Assembly: GCA_009760855.2 (NCBI GenBank)
Contig: WPIO01000121.1
Span: 188,001 to 212,500 of the forward strand
Direction of reading: 5' to 3'
Length of the DNA stretch: 24,500 nucleotides
DNA from: Cristatella mucedo
Lineage: Eukaryota > Bryozoa > Phylactolaemata > Cristatellidae
The position numbers were made by a program, and so were the translations under genes. A model generated the notes under the pieces. It did not search any database. It worked only from the letters and a program-made list of their open reading frames with translations, and had not been told where the DNA came from. Positions 18,550 to 24,500 of this stretch are shown here, in pieces. How positions within the stretch are numbered: the stretch's first letter is position 1; every line of letters starts with the position of its first letter.

Positions 18550-19387
18550 CCGAGCCCGAGCCGCTGAAGTCACTCGGTCGCTTGCTAGTTGGTGGCCTAT
18601 CCTTCGAGGCCTTGCTGGAGCGCGTGCAAAGTTGCTGTCAGGCCGTGCTTTAACTATATTTCTACAGGCTTTTGGCAGGGCCTCATTGATGCTGGGCAGC
18701 TCTACATGAGCTGAGAGTGTGCTAGGCGTTCATTTTTTAATTCATCTTTAAAATAACTAAATTTAATTTAATTACTCACTGAATTCATCTTTAAATTAGG
18801 CTTGTATCCTCTTTTAATGAGTCAGGTTCCTATGGGAATGAATTTGATATCGCGTTGTGCTTATCCACTAAGCGGGTTTTTGGAAGGCACGGCGCTGCCT
18901 AATGCTGTTCCTATGCATGATCAGCCGTTGCTGCACAAGCTTCACAACGGAAGTTTAGAGCGAGCAATTACGATCGGAAAAAAGATGATCAATTTTGCCT
19001 ATTTTTTTCAGTTCCCAATAGTTTTCAAGCGATGCGTATAAGAAAAGATATGGTGACTGCAAGTGTCCATGCAAATGTATTTGGGTGCAAGCCTGCAGTT
19101 TGTGTTTGTGTGTGAACCTGCATACATATAACCGCATATATCACGGTAGAGCCCTATAGATTACGTGCTGGTTAATTCAGACAGTTTTCAACGATTGATG
19201 CAAAGTGGTGGCTGGGCCTTGGTGGCCTATGAAGTAAAGCGCTGCCCGTCGTGGATTCAAATCCTGCAGTGGGCGGTCCGTTTTGCCGGCTGCGAGCTGC
19301 GATGCTAGCCATCAACAGTGTTCTGCCACTATGAAATGAGGCCGTAAAATCAATTAGAACATTATGAATCGTTTGTAGCTGCAGCCT
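18550..19387 (+). repeat. tRNA-box repeat, copy A
   Basis: A repeat of about 840 bp is shared with copy B (from 18692) and copy C. It contains an AT-rich block (18730-18790), a segment with ggaagttt and gagcaattacgatcgg, a tgtgtgtgaacctgcatacatata block, and a tRNA-like pair on + : A-box-like tggcctatgaag (19223-19234) and B box GATTCAAATCC (19254-19264). It ends at 19387 immediately before copy B. The coding frames inside are short and show no domain. It could be a tRNA-derived SINE or a larger non-autonomous element. Confidence 0.75.
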
Positions 19388-20058
19388 CTGGGCAGCTCTT
19401 CATGGGCTGAGAGTGTGCTAGGCGTTGATTTTTTAATTCATCTCTAGAATAATTAAATTAAATTGAATTAGTAATTAAATTCTTCTTTAAATTGTGCTTT
19501 TTTTACTCTTTCAATGAGTCATGTTCATATGGGAAAGAATTTGCAATTGAGTTGTGCTCAGCCACTAAGCTGTTTATTGGAACGCACGATGCTGCCTAAT
19601 TCTACTCCTATGCACGATCAATCGTTGCTGCACACGCTTCGCAACGGAAGTTTCAAGCAAGCAATTACGATCGGAAAACAGATGATCTATTGAATCTCTT
19701 CTTCCAGTTCCCAAAAGTTTGCAGCGATACAAAATCAGGAACGGATAAGGTGCGTGTCCATGCGAGTGTGTTTGTGTGTGACCCTGCATACATATAACCA
19801 CATATATCCCGGGAAAGCCCTGTTGATTACGTGCTGGTTTATGCAGACAGTTTTCTACGATTCCCGAAAAGTGGTGGCAGGGCCATGGTGGCCCTAAGAT
19901 GTAAAACGCTTCCCGACTGAGGTCTTTGGTTCAAATCATGCAGTGGGCGATACGTTATTGCCGACTGCAAGCTGCGATGCAAGCCGTCAACGATCTTCTG
20001 CCCCTATAAATTGAGGCCGTAAAATCAACTAAAGCATTATTATTCGTTTGCAGCAGCA
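19388..20058 (+). repeat. tRNA-box repeat, copy B (head-to-tail with A)
   Basis: It starts with the same ctgggcagctct sequence that begins the shared part of A (18692), directly adjoining A's end. It matches A throughout. A-box-like tggccctaagat follows from about 19889, and B box GGTTCAAATCA lies at 19928-19938. It lacks the roughly 140 bp present at the start of A and C. It ends at about 20058 near cagcagcagac. Confidence 0.75.
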
Positions 20059-20323
20059 GACAATATTTGTATTTAGCATAGTTAAAAATAATGCAGATAC
20101 AAGGACTGCTCGTCAAGCACAGAAAACAAATGAAACTATAACTACTGACTAGTAGAAAGCGAAGTTAGTTTCTCTAAAATACTCTAGTTGCTCCACGTTA
20201 CTCTATTGGCACTAGAAGTGTGCGAAAATGAAACATTCTCTAAATAGTTTAATGACGATTAATTAGCTAATTGTTTAATTAGCCAAATTAGCGATGGCAT
20301 GCATTGCATTCGTACGATTTGGC

Positions 20324-20626
20324 CTAAAGCAGGGTGAAGAAAGCATCGGTTAGTTGGAGGGCTCCAAACGAAGTGACATTTTGGGCTGCGACGGAATCCT
20401 CATGAAAATGACGACTTAGGGCGATTCGACTTAAGGACCGAGAAAGCTGTGGGAAAGGAGATGTGGTAACTGGGCAGGAACGGTAAAAGTGAGCCCATAT
20501 TTCTAAGGAGTGCACAGTTCCAGAAATAAAAATGTCTGTTAAGTAAGAAAAAGACGGATCACGTACTGTGTTGCAAGAGAAACCATGTTTTAGGCAGAGG
20601 CCGGAAGGCACACACCTGGACATCAA
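20324..20626 (-). other. 100-codon open frame of unknown nature
   Basis: This is the only sizeable frame between the repeats. It begins MMSRCVPSGLCLKHG and is rich in Phe, Ser and Arg. It matches no domain I recognise and shows no splice-site support. It may be chance. I list it so the stretch 20059-20894 is described. Confidence 0.1.
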
Positions 20627-20894
20627 ACAAAAGGGTGAGCCTCCATTGTGGACCTTGTGGGAAAGAGGAGGCCTCTTTGGGAGTCCTTGCCACTAATTTC
20701 GTCGAAAGCGGCGTAGCTCTTCAGACCAACCGACGGTGAAAATAGTAATCCAGCCCCGAAACTATTTTGCGGTGCCAGTGAAGGGGCCCAGACGTCTGAC
20801 CACGTCTCCCAAGCGGCAGCGGGAGCTCAGTAGCCCATTCGCGGAAGTACGACGACAACCGGTAGGCGCAATCGCACTACTCACCGCAACAGAG

Positions 20895-21604
20895 ACGAGC
20901 ACTCCCTGATATTTTCGCTCAGTCGCCTGAAATAACGGGGCCGTGAGTTAGTTGGCACCTTATCCTTTGCCATTTTGCTGGTGCCCGTACGATGCTGCTC
21001 TCTCTTGGAGCTTCGACGAAGTTTCATGCTATCCGGAGAAGCTTTCGCTTGGGATAGTTTTGGTGAGCATCAGTAGAGTTGGGCAGCTCGTCGTAGGCTG
21101 AGCCCATGCCCGGCCATCCATTTTTACAGCACCCTTTATTGTTCCTAGCTGAACGATATTCCAATCGTGCTATGCTGCCGTGTGCAGTATACCTTACCAC
21201 TGGATTGGCTGAGTGATGCGGCCATCGCCGTGAGCACGATTCGTAAGGAAAGCTTCAACCGAGCAGCTTCGATCAGACAACAGATAAGCTATTTAAATTC
21301 TATTCGATTCACCAATTGTATCCTAGCGATACATATAACAATATACAATTTGCATGCTAGTTTAAGTGCCCGCACCTGTGCGTTCGTACATGTGTGAACC
21401 TGCAAAAACAGAAAATCCTATATTCAGGTACAGACGTTTAGATTACGTTCAGGTTACCATAGACAGTTTTCTACCTTGCACGCACACAAAAGGTTGGCTG
21501 GGCCGTGATAGCGTAGGAGTTACGGTTCTCGCTCTTCAAGACCGGGGTCGTGGGTTCGAATGCTACAATAGGCACTCCTGCATTACCAACTGCAAGCAGC
21601 TGTG
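20895..21604 (+). repeat. tRNA-box repeat, copy C (older, interrupted by LINE)
   Basis: It aligns with A over cctgaa...gttagttgg...ccttatcc (about 20925-20975 against 18560-18605), gggcagctcg (21080), gaaagcttcaacc-gagcagcttcgatc, tgtgtgaacctgc and gacagttttctacc. A-box-like tagcgtaggagt (21509-21520) and B box GGTTCGAATGC (21553-21563) are the best-preserved tRNA-like boxes in this family. Its last ~80 bp are missing because the (TAA)n tail of the long LINE copy begins at 21605. Confidence 0.7.
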
Positions 21605-21627
21605 ATAATAATAATAATTCACTTGAT

Positions 21628-21667
21628 AAAGCGCCCTCAGAGAACTTAATCTCTCTCTAGGCGCTTT
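21628..21667 (-). other. Conserved 3'-end hairpin of LINE family 1
   Basis: AAAGCGCC and GGCGCTTT pair over 8 bp, with a short inner ctctct/agagag-type helix. The same element is recognisable at 1750-1788, 4581-4620 and 5338-5376, and in degraded form in the SINE tail at 11195-11250. LINE 3' UTR hairpins are the usual RT recognition signal. That role is inferred here. Confidence 0.6.
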
Positions 21668-22206
21668 ACATTTGCTGTTAAGTGAAATGCAATAGAATGG
21701 TAAGTAAAATCACGCTTGAAAAACAAACGAAATGAATAATATGGTTAGAGCTGACATGCACAAGGTCAGCATGCAAATGTGGTTAGTGGCAGCATGCACA
21801 GTGTCAGCACGCATAAGCACATCGAAGACGAATCACAGGGACCCACTAAATGCTGTCCTAAATAGGTGTGTTTTTAGGTTCCTTATAAATGTGGTCTGGT
21901 CAGGGGATGTTCTGACGCAGGTCGGGAGGGAGTTCCAGGCTTTGGGAGCATATGAACTAAATGCACGGTCTCCGAAGGATTTAAGGTTTGTACGAGGTCA
22001 TTCTAGACACTTGGATTCCGAAAAGCGGGTGGTACGATGCTTGGCCTGATGGGGGAGTATATCTGACAGATACGCTGGAGCCATAGAATGAAGTGTGCTA
22101 AGTGAGCGACAAAACCTTGAAGTCAATCCGTTGCTTGACTGGTAGCCAGTGCAGGTCGGCGAGAAGTGGAGTTATGTGGCAACTGCGACGCTCACGACAG
22201 ACAAGC

Positions 22207-23340
22207 CTAGCTAGCTGCAGAGTTTTGCACCAGCTGCAATCGCCTGATCGCACATGCTGGTAGGCCAGTAAGCAGTGAGTTACAGAAGTCGAGACGGGAT
22301 GTCACGAATGCATGGACCAACTTGGACGTGGTATCTTTATCTAAACAAGCCCAAATTTTAGCAATGTTATGAAGCTGAAAATAGGCGGATTTGACTATGG
22401 AGCCGATATAGTCGTCTAACGAGAGGTCGCTTTGGAATATGACACCTAGATTTCGAGCTGATTCAACTGGAGATATGCTGGCAGAGCCAATTTTGAGAGT
22501 CAGCCTTTCCAATCTCTGGATCACACTGGGTTTGCCCATAACTAGTAAGTTAGTTTTATCATCGATAAGTTTTAGAAAATTTTCTGCCATCCATGTGCGG
22601 ATGTCATCAATGCATGCAGCAAGTGAGTTTAGAGAATTTGAGGTGCTCGAAGGCTGGGAGGGATCAAATCAAAGGTGCAACAGAGTGTCATCCGCATAGA
22701 AGTGAAAGCCTAGATTGTGCTTGGCAATCACATCAGCAAGAGGCAGAGTATAAACCGTGAAAAGAACCGGACCTAGCACTGAGCCCTGAGGTACTCCTTA
22801 TTGCAGAGGTACTTCAGATGATCTTTGTCCATTCACGTCAATTCTGTGGAGTCTCCCACTGAGATAGGACCTGAACCACGGCAGAGTAGTGCCAGTGATG
22901 CCCAGGCGATATGAGTGGCGCTCTAGATGAACTTTGTGATCGATGGTATCAAAAGCTGCCGAAAGATCGAGCAAAACAAGCAGAGACACTCTACCCATGT
23001 CTGCATTCCTAAGTAGGTCGTTGTATACCCGAAGCAATGCTGACTCTGTGGAGTGATTAGCTCTAAAGCCAGACTGGAACTTACTAGCAAGGTGTGAGGT
23101 TTCGATATACGAGTTCAGCTGGTCCGCCACGACCCGTTCGAGTGTCCTTGATAGGAATGGTAGAAGGGAAACTGGGCGGTAGTTGCTCAAGCTCTCTTGG
23201 TCAAGTGTAGCTTTCATGAGAAGTGGCCTGACTACAGCTTTTTTGAAAAGTGCTGGGACATGACCTGAGGCTAATGACATATTAATTATGTTAGTTATGC
23301 AGGGCAGCAGCAGATCAATGCAACGTAGGAGCAGGACAGA
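22207..23340 (-). pseudogene. Reverse transcriptase region of the long LINE copy (broken)
   Basis: In one frame (23280 down to 22207): MSLASGHVPALFKKAVVRPLL, LSNYRPVSLLPFLSRTLERVV, LASKFQSGFRANHSTESALL and the RT motif LLVLLDLSAAFDTIDH. After a stop at 22798-22800 come [10 protein letters not shown] and FHFYADDT (YADD at 22687-22698), then a second in-frame stop at 22669-22671. Next come the C-terminal blocks NSLLTGLPACAIRRLQLV. RT motifs are present, but two stops remove any full-length product. The N-terminal part up to about 23340 is out of frame with the adjoining linker segment. Confidence 0.9.
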
Positions 23341-23905
23341 TTGTGGGGATAGGGTCCAGAGAAATTGTTCTCTTCTTTGATTGCGATACGAACTTTAGGA
23401 CTAGATCACTAGTGACCTGCTTAAATGCAGACATTGAGGTGCAGCCAGGATCCGAGGAACAGCATTCTAGTGGGGAGGTTGTCATCGCAGGGATGGATTC
23501 CCTAATCTTGTCTATCTTCTGCACAAAGAATCGAGAGAAGCGATAGGATAGATCATCATTAGGATCATCAGGTAAGGAGCTAATCTGGGAACGGTTGAGG
23601 AGATGGTTTATTGTCATCAGCATTTTTGGATTGTGCATCTGTGATTTAGCAATGTTTTTATAAATGCTAGACTTGGCCTTTGCTAGGATCGATCGGAACG
23701 ACCTACAGTAGTCTTCAAATGCCTGTCGATGGACTGTTAGTCCGGATCTTTTGTATGCTTTTTCAAGCTTTCGTTTAGTAGACTTGGCTAGTTTAATGTC
23801 TGCAGTAAACCATAGGCCGTCTGGGCGGGGGCGCACAGTGAGCTTTGTCAATGGTGCAAACTCGTCGAGCGTGTCAGCTAGTGTCGTGTTGAAGCTGATG
23901 ATGAT
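23315..23905 (-). pseudogene. Linker/N-terminal RT segment of the long LINE copy
   Basis: The frame 23851-23315 starts TKLTVRPRPDGLWFTADIKL and includes LEKAYKRSG and SLDPIPT, as in other L2/CR1 ORF2 proteins. It is shifted relative to the endonuclease frame upstream (near 23890-23905) and to the RT frame downstream (near 23343-23349, an extra A in ccacaatc). The shifts show a decayed copy. Confidence 0.8.
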
Positions 23906-24500
23906 GACAGATCGGAGGGAGGATTGAGCAGCAGAGGTGAAGCAGATATTCTCACACGGACAGCATCGATGTCAAGCGTCTTGAGGTTTTGCAATTCACA
24001 GGTTATTTTAGAGGAGGATGTGGGCACACACTGTAGATTGAGTGAGATTTGCATGTGGTCAGATAAGCAGGATTTGGTAATAATTGGTGATGACAAAGTG
24101 CAGTTGTATGAGAAAATCTGGTCGAGTGTGTGACCCTTGATGTGGGTAGGGCCATGCACATGAGCCACTAGAGACAACGAGTCAGTCAATGCACAAAATT
24201 TGGTGCTGAAAGCGTCAGATAAGTTTTCAAAGTGAACGTTGAAATCACCCATTACGAGGAAGGATTGATTTCTTGCACACAGAATCGAAATGAGATCGGA
24301 GAAATCTGAGATAAAAGAGGATTTGGTACCTGGTGAGCGATAGACAACTGCCACTATCGGTAGCTTGTTTTCGGGTGAGACCAGGACAATTGATTCAAAA
24401 GACTGCTTCGAGGGTACAGCAAATGGCTTGAAGTTGAGTTTCGATCGCCATCAAGGCTCTCTTCAGTCGCTATAAAAAAGTATGCCTTCAAATTTGCTAA
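23878..24500 (-). pseudogene. AP-type endonuclease domain of the long LINE copy, cut by the window edge
   Basis: The frame carries FESIVLVSPENKLPIVAVVYRSPG, then FLVMGDFNVHF (the G-D-F-N endonuclease motif), THIKGHTLDQIF, and CLSDHMQI (the catalytic S-D-H motif near the C-terminus of this domain). These are the AP-endonuclease signatures of non-LTR retrotransposons. The 5' part beyond about 24420 is disrupted by stops. The frame ends at 23878 after a shift. Confidence 0.88.

Larger units (their letters stand above)
21605..24500 (-). mobile_element. L2/CR1-like LINE, long copy (family 1, copy 5)
   Basis: Read on the minus strand from the window edge, it carries an AP-type endonuclease, a linker, the RT with YADD box, a C-terminal region, 3' UTR and (TTA)n tail (plus (TAA)n at 21605-21618). 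It is at least 2.9 kb and the 5' end lies beyond the window. The 3' terminal hairpin AAAGCGCC/GGCGCTTT (21628-21667) is intact. It inserted into or next to repeat copy C. Two stops and at least two frameshifts disable it. Confidence 0.92.

Noticed and set aside
19223-19264. Functional tRNA gene (A and B boxes)
   Set aside because: No proper cloverleaf with acceptor and anticodon stems; boxes belong to a dispersed repeat present three times.

Overview
The window looks like animal (metazoan) nuclear DNA. Coding sequence is split into small exons by GT-AG introns, all in phase 1. The DNA is rich in degraded non-LTR retrotransposons of the L2/CR1 type, tRNA-derived SINE-like repeats and (CA)n/(TA)n/(CT)n microsatellites. 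There are no operons, ribosome binding sites or long intact ORFs. I cannot name the species; secreted PAN plus F5/8C- or fucolectin-like (FTP-like) proteins together with L2-type LINEs fit many marine invertebrates and chordates.

Host genes. Bases 1-86 are the last coding piece of one secreted FTP-like gene. A second, probably complete member of the same family runs from 6887 to 16590 on the + strand in six inferred exons: signal peptide (6887-6953), PAN/apple domain (11690-11890), Thr-rich mucin-like linker made of 12 five-residue units (12116-12391), a 30-nt mini-exon (13263-13292), first half of the FTP/galactose-binding-like domain (13529-13723) and its second half plus stop (16346-16590). 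Every junction is phase 1. The terminal exons and about 165 bp of 3' flank of the two genes are homologous, so they are tandem duplicates about 16.5 kb apart. A candidate poly(A) signal lies at 17009.

Repeats. LINE family 1 (L2/CR1-like, endonuclease plus reverse transcriptase, (TAA)n tail) has copies at 1720-3056 (-), 4551-4885 (-), 5030-5403 (+), 9628-10372 (+) and 21605-24500 (-, the longest, cut by the window edge). All are broken by truncation, stops or frameshifts. LINE family 2, recognised by a shared C-terminal region, has copies at 8921-9612 (-), 10373-10712 (+) and 17815-18062 (-). A tRNA-derived SINE at 11195-11335 (-) ends in the family-1 LINE 3' end, which implies it was mobilised by that LINE. 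A second tRNA-like SINE lies at 17590-17740 (-). A third repeat family with tRNA-like boxes occurs as copies A and B head-to-tail (about 18550-19387 and 19388-20058) and copy C (about 20895-21604), into which the long LINE copy is inserted.

Layout: 1-86 lectin paralogue end; 87-1719 unexplained; 1720-5403 LINE fragments and a large (CA)n(TA)n tract; 5404-6886 CpG-containing flank of the second gene; 6887-16590 the lectin-like gene, whose first intron holds most of the repeats; 16591-18691 3' flank with SINE and LINE pieces; 18550-21604 tRNA-like repeat cluster; 21605-24500 LINE. The host genes probably encode secreted, carbohydrate- or matrix-binding proteins. The LINE/SINE material is not functionally linked to them but shapes the locus.
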